From: Pseudomonas anguilliseptica
Lineage (GTDB): Bacteria; Pseudomonadota; Gammaproteobacteria; Pseudomonadales; Pseudomonadaceae
Assembly: GCF_021375795.1 (NCBI RefSeq)
Contig: NZ_JAEIOI010000002.1
Span: 1 to 64,000 of the forward strand
Direction: 5' to 3'
DNA length: 64,000 nucleotides
Positions 1-9,812 of this stretch are shown here, in pieces. The notes beneath the pieces were generated by a model. That model made no database searches, was not told where the DNA came from, and worked only from the letters and a program-made list of their open reading frames with translations. The translations under genes and the position numbers were made by a program. Position 1 is the stretch's first letter. The number at the start of each line of letters is the position of its first letter.

Positions 1-8
1 TGAGTATC

Positions 9-85
<77 letters not shown>

Positions 86-91
86 GCGGCA

Positions 92-119
92 ATTATAGCG
101 GCAAAAACCTACGTGTCAA
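92..119 (-). promoter_or_regulatory. Consensus sigma-70 promoter of tRNA-fMet
   Basis: On the minus strand a perfect -35 TTGACA (114-119) and a perfect -10 TATAAT (92-97) are separated by 16 bp. The expected start point is about 5-8 nt downstream of the -10, at or within two or three bases of the mature tRNA 5' end at 85. The DNA between the -10 and the start is G+C-only apart from its first base, which resembles the GC-rich discriminators of stringently controlled stable-RNA promoters. The hexamers are seen; the stringent control is inferred. Confidence 0.85.
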
Positions 120-279
120 CCTAAAGATCGGCGGAAGTTGTTTTTATTCAGTTGCTTAGCCGTTTGACCTCTTGCTAGACCCTGAGTTAGAGCTGGTCTG
201 ATAGTTCGTAAAATTTTCACCGTAGCCCGTGACCCGGCTGTTGGGCTAGAGTCCGTGGCCATTGAAGAGGAGCGACACC

Positions 280-495
280 ATGAGTACTGAATGTAAAGCC
301 TGTGGTGCCCAGGTGCCTACCGATGCCAAGGCTTGCCCCAGTTGTGGCGCCGCGGTGGTGAGCAAGACCAAACTGTTGCCGCTGGCGGCTTTTATGTTGA
401 TCGTCATTCTGATCATCCAGTCCTATATCAGCAAATCTGACGAGAGCGAGACGCAGGCCCAACCCACGGCACCCGTCAGCGCGGCCGAGCAGTAG
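280..495 (+). CDS. Small zinc-ribbon protein with one membrane segment
   Basis: A 71-aa protein. Residues 5-24 contain two CxxC knuckles (CKAC and CPSC), a double zinc ribbon. A hydrophobic segment follows at about residues 34-48, and the short tail is acidic and Ala/Pro-rich. The ATG at 280 is chosen over an in-frame TTG at 262 because a purine-rich GAAGAGG sits at 264-270 with normal spacing. It stops 26 bp before dinB on the same strand, so the two may be co-transcribed. The layout suggests a membrane-anchored cytoplasmic zinc ribbon; I cannot assign a function. Confidence 0.75.
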   Translation: MSTECKACGAQVPTDAKACPSCGAAVVSKTKLLPLAAFMLIVILIIQSYISKSDESETQAQPTAPVSAAEQ

Positions 496-521
496 CGGTC
501 AGCGGGTCTGCTGATTTGACG

Positions 522-1583
522 ATGAACAACCGCAAAATCATCCATATCGATTGCGACTGCTTTTACGCGGCAATCGAGATGCGCGATGACCCGAGCCTGG
601 CCAGCAAACCCTTGGCGGTAGGTGGTTCGGCGGATCGGCGCGGGGTGATCGCCACCTGTAACTATGAGGCGCGCAGTTATGGTGTACGCTCGGCGATGGC
701 TTCGGGGCAGGCGCTGAAGCTGTGTCCGGAGCTGTTGATCGTCAAGCCGCGGATGGACGTCTACAAGGTGGTGTCGCGAGAGATTCAGGCGATCTTTCGC
801 GATTACACCGAGCTGATCGAGCCGCTGTCGCTGGATGAGGCCTATCTGGACGTTACCGACAGCCCGCACTTTGCCGGCAGTGCCACCCGTATTGCTCAGG
901 ATATTCGCCGGCGGGTCTCGCAGGAGCTGCATATCACCGTTTCTGCGGGGGTGGCGCCGAACAAGTTCCTGGCCAAGATTGCCAGCGACTGGAAAAAACC
1001 TAACGGCCTGTTTGTCATCACTCCCGATCAGGTCGAGGATTTCGTCGCGGCCTTGTCGGTGAGCAAGCTGCATGGCGTGGGCAAGGTCACGGCCGACAAG
1101 CTCGGTCGTCTGGGGATTCGCACCTGTGGTGATCTGCGCAAGTGGAACAAGCTGGCGCTGGTCAAGGAGTTTGGCAGCTTCGGCGAACGTCTCTGGGGAT
1201 TGGCACGTGGCATTGATGAGCGTGCGGTGCATAACGACAGTCGGCGGCAGTCCGTCAGCGTGGAAAATACCTTCGATAAGGATCTGCCTGACCTAGCCGC
1301 CTGCCTGGAGCAGTTACCTGCGCTGCTGGAACAACTGGCAACCCGTATGGCGCGGTTGGATGCGAGTTATCGGCCAGACAAACCCTTTGTCAAAATCAAG
1401 TTTCACGACTTCAGCCAGACCACCCTGGAACAGGCCGGAGCACGGCGTGATCTGGACAGTTACGCGCGGCTGCTGAGTGCCGCCTACGTCCGAGGCAACA
1501 AGGCGGTGCGTCTGCTGGGTGTTGGTGTGCGCTTGCATGATGTGCGTGGCCAGCACGAGCAGCTGGAGCTGTTTGCGCCCTGA
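522..1583 (+). CDS. dinB: DNA polymerase IV (Y-family, error-prone)
   Basis: A 353-aa protein of normal DinB length. It opens with the Y-family catalytic motif HIDCDCFYAAIE, where the first Asp binds metal and the Phe-Tyr pair forms the steric gate. The second metal site is SLDEAYLD near residue 103. VSAGVAPNKFLAKIAS and the helix-hairpin-helix LHGVGKVTADKLGRLGI follow, then a little-finger domain. The end ELFAP lacks an obvious canonical QLxLF beta-clamp motif, although EQLELF just before it fits well. It performs translesion synthesis and is usually SOS-induced; I did not see a clear LexA box. An in-frame TTG at 516 is an alternative start; ATG is preferred. Confidence 0.95.
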   Translation: MNNRKIIHIDCDCFYAAIEMRDDPSLASKPLAVGGSADRRGVIATCNYEARSYGVRSAMASGQALKLCPELLIVKPRMDVYKVVSREIQAIFRDYTELIEPLSLDEAYLDVTDSPHFAGSATRIAQDIRRRVSQELHITVSAGVAPNKFLAKIASDWKKPNGLFVITPDQVEDFVAALSVSKLHGVGKVTADKLGRLGIRTCGDLRKWNKLALVKEFGSFGERLWGLARGIDERAVHNDSRRQSVSVENTFDKDLPDLAACLEQLPALLEQLATRMARLDASYRPDKPFVKIKFHDFSQTTLEQAGARRDLDSYARLLSAAYVRGNKAVRLLGVGVRLHDVRGQHEQLELFAP

Positions 1584-1605
1584 CAGGTTGTGGCCGGTAG
1601 CCTAT

Positions 1606-1639
1606 AAAAAAGGCGAAGCTCTGGGGCTTCGCCTTTTTT
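1606..1639. terminator. Bidirectional Rho-independent terminator between dinB and rhlB
   Basis: AAGGCGAAGC (1610-1619) pairs with GCTTCGCCTT (1626-1635). The stem is flanked by an A-run on the left and a T-run on the right, so it can stop both convergent genes. Confidence 0.9.
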
Positions 1640-1652
1640 AGTCGCGCCTAGA

Positions 1653-3098
1653 TTAGTGCTTGCGCGGTACCGGTTTGAGCAGCTCGTCCGGTGGCATTTC
1701 ACAGGCAATCTTGCGGCCCAGCAAGGCTTCGATGGCGGGCAGGGCGTAGGCATCGTCTTCGCCGGCAAAGCTGATCGAGGTGCCACTAGTGCCGGCGCGG
1801 CCGGTGCGCCCGATGCGGTGCACGTAGTCGTCCGGGGTTTCCGGCAGGGTGAAGTTGATTACGTGACTGATGCCATCGACATGAATCCCGCGGCCGGCCA
1901 CGTCGGTGGCGACCATCACACGGATCTTGCCTTCGCGGAAGCCTTCCAGGGCGCGGATGCGTTTGTGCTGCGGGACATCGCCGGACATTTGCACGGCACT
2001 GATGCCGTCGCGGGTCAGGCGTTCCTCGATGCGGCGTACTTCATCCTTGCGGTTGGCGAAGACCATTACCCGACTCCAGTCGTTCTGGCTGATCAGGTTG
2101 TACAGCAGCTTGTATTTGTCGCTGCCGGCAACCGCATAAACGTGCTGCTCGACGGTGTCGCTGGCGACGTTTTCCGGTTCGATCTCGACGATGGCCGGGT
2201 CGGTGGTCCACTGCTTGGCCAGATTCATCACATCGTCGGTGAAGGTGGCGGAGAACAGCAGGGTCTGGCGTTCGCCCTTCATTGGGGTCTGGCGAATGAT
2301 CTGCCGCACCTGCGGGATAAAGCCCATGTCGAGCATGCGGTCGGCTTCGTCGAGCACCATCACCTCGACCATATCCAGGTGCACTTCGCCGCGCTGATTG
2401 AAATCGAGTAAGCGCCCCGGGGTTGCCACCAGAATGTCGCAGAAGCGTGATTCGAGCTGCTTGAGCTGTTTGTCGAAATCCATACCGCCAACAAACTGCA
2501 TGACGTTGAGGCCGGTGTACTTGGTCAGTTCGGCGGCATCCTTGGCGATCTGCACCACCAGTTCGCGGGTTGGCGCAATGATCAGCGCGCGCGGCTCGCC
2601 CATGTAGCGCTCTTTCGGTGCCGGGGTCTGTTGCAGCTGGGTGATGATCGAGATCAGGAAGGCTGCGGTTTTGCCGGTGCCGGTCTGGGCACGGCCAATC
2701 GCATCGCGGCCACTGAGGGTGAAGCCCAGCACCTGCGCCTGAATCGGCGTGCAGTAGGGGAAACCGAGGTCATGGATGGCGTGCATCAACTCGGAAGAGA
2801 GCTTGAAGTCGTGGAAACGGGTCTTGCCTTCGGCCGGTTCGACGGCGAAGTCTTCCAGTTTCCAGGTATCGACAGGCTTGGCCGGACGTTCGCGACGCGG
2901 CTTTGCCGGCTTTTCCTGGCGCTGTGACGGTTTTTCAGCGGTTTCTGCGGCGCGCGGTTTGCTGTTGCGGCTGTCATTATCCGCGTGGGCATTCTGCTTG
3001 GCGCGCGGTGCGCTGGGCGTTACGGGCGGGCTTGATGGGCTGGGCTGCTCGCCCTCGGCTTTGCCGAATATTTTCTTGAGTGCTTTGAGCACGGTCAT
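1653..3098 (-). CDS. rhlB: ATP-dependent RNA helicase RhlB (DEAD-box)
   Basis: A 481-aa DEAD-box helicase. The first ~80 residues are a low-complexity Pro/Lys/Arg/Ala tail. The core begins with a Q motif around residue 95-120, then AQTGTGKT (137-144, Walker A), PTREL, TPGR, DEAD (250-253), SAT, and the motif VI region [10 protein letters not shown]. In proteobacteria RhlB unwinds structured RNA for the RNase E degradosome or assists PNPase. The basic tail is an RNA-binding region typical of Pseudomonas RhlB. It converges on dinB through a shared terminator. The ATG at 3098 has only a weak ribosome-binding site. Confidence 0.93.
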   Translation of the reverse strand: MTVLKALKKIFGKAEGEQPSPSSPPVTPSAPRAKQNAHADNDSRNSKPRAAETAEKPSQRQEKPAKPRRERPAKPVDTWKLEDFAVEPAEGKTRFHDFKLSSELMHAIHDLGFPYCTPIQAQVLGFTLSGRDAIGRAQTGTGKTAAFLISIITQLQQTPAPKERYMGEPRALIIAPTRELVVQIAKDAAELTKYTGLNVMQFVGGMDFDKQLKQLESRFCDILVATPGRLLDFNQRGEVHLDMVEVMVLDEADRMLDMGFIPQVRQIIRQTPMKGERQTLLFSATFTDDVMNLAKQWTTDPAIVEIEPENVASDTVEQHVYAVAGSDKYKLLYNLISQNDWSRVMVFANRKDEVRRIEERLTRDGISAVQMSGDVPQHKRIRALEGFREGKIRVMVATDVAGRGIHVDGISHVINFTLPETPDDYVHRIGRTGRAGTSGTSISFAGEDDAYALPAIEALLGRKIACEMPPDELLKPVPRKH

Positions 3099-3196
3099 CT
3101 CATCAATTGGTTAAGGAGTGAACGGCCGCCAGTGTAAAGCAAGAAGCCGGCGCGGCGAAGTGCCACGCCGGATGGCAGCGTTTGACTGGTTTTTAC

Positions 3197-4360
3197 TCAA
3201 TCTACAGGGAGGCTGGCAAGCAGCAGGCGCTGTACGTTGCCGCCCATGATGGCGGCGATTTCATCACGGTTGAAGCCAGCCTTGAGCAGGCCTTCGGTGA
3301 GCTGTGGCAAGCCGGTTACATCAAACGGGGCGTGGATGGTGCCGTTGAAATCCGAGCCCAGGGCCACATGCTGTACGCCGATCAAGTCAGCGGTATAGCG
3401 GATGGCCTTGATGATTGCGTCTACTGAGGTGGCGCAAACGGCGGCATCCCAGTAACCGATACCGATCACTCCGCCAGTAGCGGCAATGGCTTTCAGGTGT
3501 TTGTCGCTCAGATTACGCGGGCCTTTGCAGGTGCCTTCGACCCCCGTATGGGAAACCAGAACCGGGCGGGTAGTGATGGCCAGTACATCGTCAATCAGCG
3601 GGCGGGAGGCGTGGGCCAGGTCAATCAGCATGGCTTTTTCTTCCAGGCGCTTGATCACTTGCTTACCCAGCGGGGTCAGGCCACCTTTTTCCAGGCCGTG
3701 GGCCGAGCCGCCGATTTCGTTATCGAAGAAGTGGGTCAGGCCGGTGATGCGAAAGCCGGCGTCATACAGTGTATCGACGTTTTCCAGTTTGCCCTCGATT
3801 GGTTGCAGGCCTTCGGTGGCGAGGATCGCCGCGACGCGTTGCGGGTCTTTTTGCCAGGCACTGATAAAGCGCCCGAGGTCGTCACGGGTTTTGATCAGTA
3901 CCAGGCGACCGTCGCTGTTGGCACTGGCTGTATTGAGCTTGTGTGCCTGGTAGAGCGCGCGTTGCAGCAGGCTGGTCCAGGTTTCTTTGGGCCAGCGTTG
4001 GGCCATGGCCAGCAGGGTGATGTTGTCGCTGTCACCGCTGTTGCGTTCGTAGTTGAGGCCGCGCGGGGTTTTGGTCACGGTGGAGAACACTTGCAGGCCG
4101 ACGTGGCCTTCGAGCATGCGCGGCAGGTCGGAGTGGCCGAAGTCGTAGCGCTTGAGCAGGTCGCGCTCCCACAGCAGCACGTCATCGTGTAGATCGGCGA
4201 TAAACAGCTGTTGATGCAGCTGTTTGGCCGGCTCGCTGGCAGGGTAGGGTGCAGGGGATTCAACACTGTTCATCTTGCGGTCAAGCAGGGCGGGCAGGGC
4301 GAACACGCTGCCAGCAGCAATCAGCAGCACAATCAGGAGGGTCAGCAGAACTTTGCGCAT
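3197..4360 (-). CDS. Membrane dipeptidase, peptidase family M19
   Basis: A ~387-aa protein. It starts with a short basic stretch and a hydrophobic segment (MRKVLLTLLIVLLIAAG), which is a signal anchor or signal peptide, so the enzyme acts outside the cytoplasm. Family M19 features are visible: a metal-binding DLHDD near the N terminus, GLTHFFDNEIGGSAHG, MLIDLAHAS, VLVSHTGVEG and LGSDFNG. Members are binuclear-zinc dipeptidases that also accept some D-residue dipeptides; the physiological substrate here is unknown. An ATG 12 bp upstream (4372) is an equally possible start; neither has a strong Shine-Dalgarno sequence. Confidence 0.9.
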   Translation of the reverse strand: MRKVLLTLLIVLLIAAGSVFALPALLDRKMNSVESPAPYPASEPAKQLHQQLFIADLHDDVLLWERDLLKRYDFGHSDLPRMLEGHVGLQVFSTVTKTPRGLNYERNSGDSDNITLLAMAQRWPKETWTSLLQRALYQAHKLNTASANSDGRLVLIKTRDDLGRFISAWQKDPQRVAAILATEGLQPIEGKLENVDTLYDAGFRITGLTHFFDNEIGGSAHGLEKGGLTPLGKQVIKRLEEKAMLIDLAHASRPLIDDVLAITTRPVLVSHTGVEGTCKGPRNLSDKHLKAIAATGGVIGIGYWDAAVCATSVDAIIKAIRYTADLIGVQHVALGSDFNGTIHAPFDVTGLPQLTEGLLKAGFNRDEIAAIMGGNVQRLLLASLPVD

Positions 4361-4484
4361 AGTGGGTGCCATCCGGGCGTTGTTGTTATGCGCAGCACTC
4401 TAACAAGAGTGGGTAAAAAAGTGATTGCTAGCGAGTGAGCGTGTTTGTAACGCAGCAGGGCCGGCGCGCAGCAGATCGTAGAGG

Positions 4485-5585
4485 TCAGCCGCAGAGGCAG
4501 TCGCGGCCTTTCTGCTTGGCCCGATACAGCGCGCTATCGGCGCGGGCGATCAGGCCCTGCAGGCTGTCTTTGGGCTGCATCTGCGCCAGGCCGATGGAAA
4601 CGGTCACACCCGGCAGGACGCCAATCGGTGAATGGAACGAGCTGACGTGATGCAGTGCCTGGCGCAGGCGCTCGCCGATATTGCGCGCTTCATCGAGGCT
4701 GATTTCCGGCAGCAGGATGACGAACTCTTCGCCGCCGTAGCGGGTCAGGCTGTCCTTGGGGCGCAGCTGATTGCGCAGGGTGTGGGCGACCAGGCACAGC
4801 GCATAGTCGCCGGCGAGATGGCCGTGCTGATCGTTGTAGGCTTTGAAGTGATCGACGTCGAGCATCAGCATGCACAGCGGTTTTTCGTTGAAGGCGCTGC
4901 GGGTGCTTTCACGCTCGAAGATATGCTCCAGCCAGCGACGGTTATAGGCGCCGGTCAGGGCGTCGATGTTGGCGGTCTGTTCGCTGTCGAGAATGATCCG
5001 ATTGCCTTTGCGTACTCGATCGCACAGCAGCTCGAGCAGGTTTTGCATCAGTTCGGGTGATTGCCGGAATAGGTTGAATAGCGACTCACGGTGTAGCCGC
5101 AGCACACAGCAGGGCTCGGTGGCCACCACGTAGGCTGATGGGTGTTCATTGTCGATAAAGCTGATTTCGCCGGCGCAGTCGCCGACTTTCAGGGTGCTCA
5201 CTGGCTGGCTGTCGAGCGAGCCAAGGTAGACCTTGAGTTGGCCTTTGAGCAGCAGGTAGAGGTACTGATTGCGGTTGAAGGGCGAGAGTAGCACTTCGCC
5301 AGCTTCCAGATCGCAGGCGCGAAATTCCTTGAGCAACTGGCTGATGCTGCTGGCGGCGACATTATTGAACAGTCGCAGGTGGCGGATTTGGTGCAGGTCA
5401 GCCTGCCACTTGGCGTTTTTCATCGCAGTGGCAGGTAGGGTCTGGTCTTGTGCCGAGTGTGCATCGCTAACGCTCCCTGCATTAAGGGCGAACACCATGG
5501 CTGAACATATTCCGCTGCCTGTGGGCTGACAATCCTTGTGTGGGTCTTGGGCGACCAGTGGTCTTAAAGTTGAATGGTTGGTCAC
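4485..5585 (-). CDS. Cyclic-nucleotide-binding-like domain fused to a GGDEF diguanylate cyclase
   Basis: About 366 aa if the GTG at 5585 is used; ATG codons at 5498 and 5423 are possible later starts and the first ~55 residues look unconserved. Residues ~70-190 are a cNMP-binding (CAP_ED-type) beta-roll, with LKGQLKVYLG and GEISFID. A GGDEF domain follows: DALTGAYNRRW, the metal-binding LDVDHFKAYND, the intact active-site GGEEF (~282) and SIGLAQM. It should make c-di-GMP in response to a ligand bound by the beta-roll. No RxxD inhibitory site is evident just before GGEEF (the residues there are DSLTRY). It follows the acyl-CoA synthetase on the same strand by about 30 bp. Confidence 0.88.
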   Translation of the reverse strand: MTNHSTLRPLVAQDPHKDCQPTGSGICSAMVFALNAGSVSDAHSAQDQTLPATAMKNAKWQADLHQIRHLRLFNNVAASSISQLLKEFRACDLEAGEVLLSPFNRNQYLYLLLKGQLKVYLGSLDSQPVSTLKVGDCAGEISFIDNEHPSAYVVATEPCCVLRLHRESLFNLFRQSPELMQNLLELLCDRVRKGNRIILDSEQTANIDALTGAYNRRWLEHIFERESTRSAFNEKPLCMLMLDVDHFKAYNDQHGHLAGDYALCLVAHTLRNQLRPKDSLTRYGGEEFVILLPEISLDEARNIGERLRQALHHVSSFHSPIGVLPGVTVSIGLAQMQPKDSLQGLIARADSALYRAKQKGRDCLCG

Positions 5586-5617
5586 AAATCTGGCGCGATC
5601 CTTGCGCCGGGTAGTTG

Positions 5618-7519
5618 TTATTGATCGTGGTGCAGTTGTATGCCAACGGCAAAACCACTCAGGCGCTTGGCCACGGCATCGGCCAGTGCGGCTTGTCCGG
5701 CGGGCAGGTGAATGTGCGCCACCTGACCGCGCTGGTCATCGCTGAGCACTTCCACGCGCAACTGCTCGTCCAGTTCTGTCAGCGCGGCCTGGTAGACCCG
5801 GGCGATGGCATCGAAACGCAGGGCAGGCTTGAAGGTCTTGCCCACGGCGGTCAGCGGAATGGCGTCGATGATCCAGGCGTCCTTGGGGATCGCCGCACGT
5901 TCGGGGATATGCTCGGCAGCATGGGCCAACAGCTCGGCTTCACTGACCTGTGCGCCGGGTTTGAGCTGCACGTAGACCACCGGCAGTTCACCGGCTTTTT
6001 CGTCTGGCTTGCCGACTGCGGCGGCCATGGCCACTGCGGGGTGTTTGTGCAGGGCTTCTTCGATCATTTGCGGGTCGATGTTGTGGCCGCCACGGATGAT
6101 CAGGTCCTTGCTGCGGCCAGTCAGCCAGATATAGCCGTCTGCATCCACACGACCCAGGTCACCGGTGTTGAACCAGTCGCCATCGACCCAGATGCCGGCA
6201 TTCTTGCTGCTCTGCAGGTAGCCCTTGAATACCGTGGCACCGCGGATGCACAGGTTGCCGATTTCATTGTTGGCCGCATTCCTTAAATAGTTGCCCTGTT
6301 CATCGAGCACCTTGATCGCCACCTCGCAGTAGGGCATCGGCAGGCCAATGGAGCCCGGGCGACGTTCGCCGGCTGGCGGGTTGGCGCAGCTGCCGCAGGT
6401 GCCTTCGGTGAGGCCGTAGCCTTCGATCAGGGTCAGCCCGGTTTTGCTTTCGAACTGGCGGATCAGTTCCACCGGCATCGGCGCCGCGCCGCACAGGGCG
6501 TACTTCAACGAGCTGAGGTCATGGCACTCGCTGGGAACTTGCAGCAGGCCGGCGTAGATGGTCGGTACGCCGCTGAAGAAGCTGACCTTGTAGCGCTCAA
6601 TAATCTTCCAGAAATTACCGATCAACGCAATGTTGCGATAACCCTGCGGGGTAGCCAGCAGCACTTCGGCACCGCCGATAAAGGCGGTCAGGCCGGTGAC
6701 GATCACACCGTTGACGTGGAACAGCGGCAGGCCGCAGAGGGTGACATCGCCCGGCTCGAAGCCGGTAACCAGATTCATGCTGTAGGCCATCGCCACTTCA
6801 TTACCGTGGCTGTGCGGCGCCAGTTTCGGCGTGCCAGTGGTACCGCCGGTGTGGAAGTAGCTGGCAACTTCGTCGGCCGCGATCACTCGGCCGCTTTCCA
6901 GGTGATCGTCCGGGCAGCCTGCGATCAGCTCGTCAAAGTCCAGCACGCCCTCCGGCAATGCCCCGCGCTGGGCTTTGAGGCCACTGCGCTGCGGCTCTGG
7001 CAGCAGATTGGCCATGTCAACGCAGATAATCGCCTTGAGGTTCGGCAACTGATCGCGCAGGCCTTCGACCTTGGCCCACAAGTCAGTGCCGGGGAAGGGG
7101 GCGAGGGTGACCAGCAGCTCCGAGTCCGAAGCCTGGATCAGCTCGGCGATATGTTCCGGGTCGAGCAGCGGGTTGATTGCGTTGACGATCCCGGCGGCTT
7201 CGCCACCCCAGATGGTGAAGTGGGTGTGCGGCAGGTTGGGCAGCAGAAACGACACCGCCTTGCCTGGGCGCAGGCCCAGGCGGTGGAAGGCATTGGCGGT
7301 CTGGGTGATCTTGCCCAGCAGTTGCCGGTAGCTCAGGCGGTAGGCCGGCTCGTCGACATTGCCCTGCAGGATGAAGGACAGCGCTGGCGCGTCACCCTGC
7401 AACGCGGCACTGCGGCGGATCAGCTCATAGGTGCTGGTAGGCAGGTCGCGCTCGGTGAGCGGGGTTTGCTCGATCTGCTGAATGTCGCGCAGGGTCTTGA
7501 TCGCAGGAATAGCAGGCAT
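5618..7519 (-). CDS. AMP-forming acyl-CoA synthetase
   Basis: A 633-aa ANL-superfamily enzyme. The adenylation motifs are clear: FHTGGTTGTPKLAPHSH (P-loop), the A5 motif GYGLTEGT, WFNTGDLGRVDADGYIWLTGRSKDLI (A7/A8 hinge), and the catalytic Lys of A10 in GKTFKPALR. It activates a carboxylic acid to the acyl-adenylate and then to acyl-CoA. The fatty-acid chain length cannot be read from the sequence. The ATG at 7519 has GAGTG at a proper distance; a TTG at 7537 is less likely. The carboxylesterase gene lies 22 bp upstream, suggesting a lipid or ester hydrolysis and activation pair. Confidence 0.9.
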   Translation of the reverse strand: MPAIPAIKTLRDIQQIEQTPLTERDLPTSTYELIRRSAALQGDAPALSFILQGNVDEPAYRLSYRQLLGKITQTANAFHRLGLRPGKAVSFLLPNLPHTHFTIWGGEAAGIVNAINPLLDPEHIAELIQASDSELLVTLAPFPGTDLWAKVEGLRDQLPNLKAIICVDMANLLPEPQRSGLKAQRGALPEGVLDFDELIAGCPDDHLESGRVIAADEVASYFHTGGTTGTPKLAPHSHGNEVAMAYSMNLVTGFEPGDVTLCGLPLFHVNGVIVTGLTAFIGGAEVLLATPQGYRNIALIGNFWKIIERYKVSFFSGVPTIYAGLLQVPSECHDLSSLKYALCGAAPMPVELIRQFESKTGLTLIEGYGLTEGTCGSCANPPAGERRPGSIGLPMPYCEVAIKVLDEQGNYLRNAANNEIGNLCIRGATVFKGYLQSSKNAGIWVDGDWFNTGDLGRVDADGYIWLTGRSKDLIIRGGHNIDPQMIEEALHKHPAVAMAAAVGKPDEKAGELPVVYVQLKPGAQVSEAELLAHAAEHIPERAAIPKDAWIIDAIPLTAVGKTFKPALRFDAIARVYQAALTELDEQLRVEVLSDDQRGQVAHIHLPAGQAALADAVAKRLSGFAVGIQLHHDQ

Positions 7520-7541
7520 AAGTGGTTTCACTCGCAAACAG

Positions 7542-8682
<1,141 letters not shown>

Positions 8683-9711
8683 ATGAAGATGGTGAAATCC
8701 ACATTGGCAGTACTGACCACCGCCGCTGTTCTCGGTGTCAGCAGTTTCGCTCACGCAGGCGCTACGCTGGACGCGATCCAGAAGAAAGGTTTTGTACAGT
8801 GCGGTATCAGCGATGGTCTGCCTGGCTTCTCCTACGCCGATGAGAAGGGTAACTACCTGGGTCTCGACGTTGACGTATGCCGCGCAGTGGCTGCTGCCGT
8901 ATTCGGTGACGCGACCAAGGTCAAGTACAGCCCGCTGACCGCTAAGGAGCGCTTCACTGCGTTGCAATCTGGCGAAGTCGACATTCTCTCGCGTAACACC
9001 ACCTGGACCAGCTCCCGTGATTCCGGCCTGGGTCTGAACTTTGCCGGCGTCAACTATTACGACGGTCAAGGCTTTCTGGTGAACAAGAAGCTCGGCGTTT
9101 CCAGCGCCAAGGAACTCGATGGCGCCACCGTGTGCATCCAGGCGGGTACCACCACTGAGCTGAACCTCTCCGACTACTTCCGCGCCAATGGCCTGAAGTA
9201 CACCCCGATCACCTACGATACCTCCGACGAGAGCGCCAAATCGGTTGAAGCTGGCCGTTGTGACGTGCTGACTTCCGACCAGTCGCAGCTGTACGCACAG
9301 CGCATCAAACTGGCCGACCCGGACTCCTACGTGGTACTGCCGGAAGTGATCTCGAAAGAGCCACTGGGCCCGGTTGTACGCCAGGGTGACGAGGAGTGGT
9401 TCGACATCGTGCGCTGGTCGCTCTACGCGATGGTCAATGCTGAAGAGCTGGGCGTGACTTCGGCTAACGTTGAAGAACAGGCCAAATCCACCAAGAACCC
9501 CGACGTGGCTCGTCTGCTCGGCGCTGAAGGTGAGTTCGGCAAAGATCTGAAGCTGCCGAAAGACTGGGCGGTACAGATCGTCAAGCAAGTGGGCAACTAC
9601 GGTGAGAGCTTCGAGCGCAACGTCGGTACCGGCAGCGAGCTGAAGATCGAGCGTGGCCTCAACGCCCTGTGGAACAAAGGTGGTCTGCAGTACGCACCGC
9701 CGGTGCGCTGA
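8683..9711 (+). CDS. aapJ: General L-amino-acid ABC transporter, periplasmic binding protein
   Basis: A 342-aa protein with a ~24-residue Sec signal peptide (basic start, Ala/Leu core, cut after FAHA). The mature part is a class-3 solute-binding protein: GFVQCGISDGLPGFSYAD, LGLDVDVCRAVAAAVFGD and CIQAGTTTELNLSDYFR. AapJ captures a broad range of L-amino acids in the periplasm for the AapQMP transporter. The ATG at 8683 is fixed by GGAGG at 8673-8677. It is the first gene of aapJQMP and is followed by a strong hairpin that may keep its mRNA more abundant than the membrane genes. Confidence 0.95.
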   Translation: MKMVKSTLAVLTTAAVLGVSSFAHAGATLDAIQKKGFVQCGISDGLPGFSYADEKGNYLGLDVDVCRAVAAAVFGDATKVKYSPLTAKERFTALQSGEVDILSRNTTWTSSRDSGLGLNFAGVNYYDGQGFLVNKKLGVSSAKELDGATVCIQAGTTTELNLSDYFRANGLKYTPITYDTSDESAKSVEAGRCDVLTSDQSQLYAQRIKLADPDSYVVLPEVISKEPLGPVVRQGDEEWFDIVRWSLYAMVNAEELGVTSANVEEQAKSTKNPDVARLLGAEGEFGKDLKLPKDWAVQIVKQVGNYGESFERNVGTGSELKIERGLNALWNKGGLQYAPPVR

Positions 9712-9719
9712 CCGTCCGC

Positions 9720-9798
9720 TGCCAGCCGCTCGTCCTGAGTGGCTGGCATTGTTCTGACTGATGTGAACCTCATGCCCGCTGTTGCGGGCATGAGGGTT
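9720..9798 (+). other. Intercistronic hairpins between aapJ and aapQ
   Basis: Two inverted repeats lie in the 101-bp gap. GCCAGCC (9720-9726) pairs with GGCTGGC near 9741-9747. A longer stem of about 14 bp (9766-9779 with 9784-9798, loop about 4 nt) contains CATGCCCGC/GCGGGCATG. There is no T-run, so it is a poor terminator. Hairpins in this place in binding-protein operons commonly stabilise the upstream message. Confidence 0.75.
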
Positions 9799-9812
9799 CC
9801 AAGAGGGCTCTT

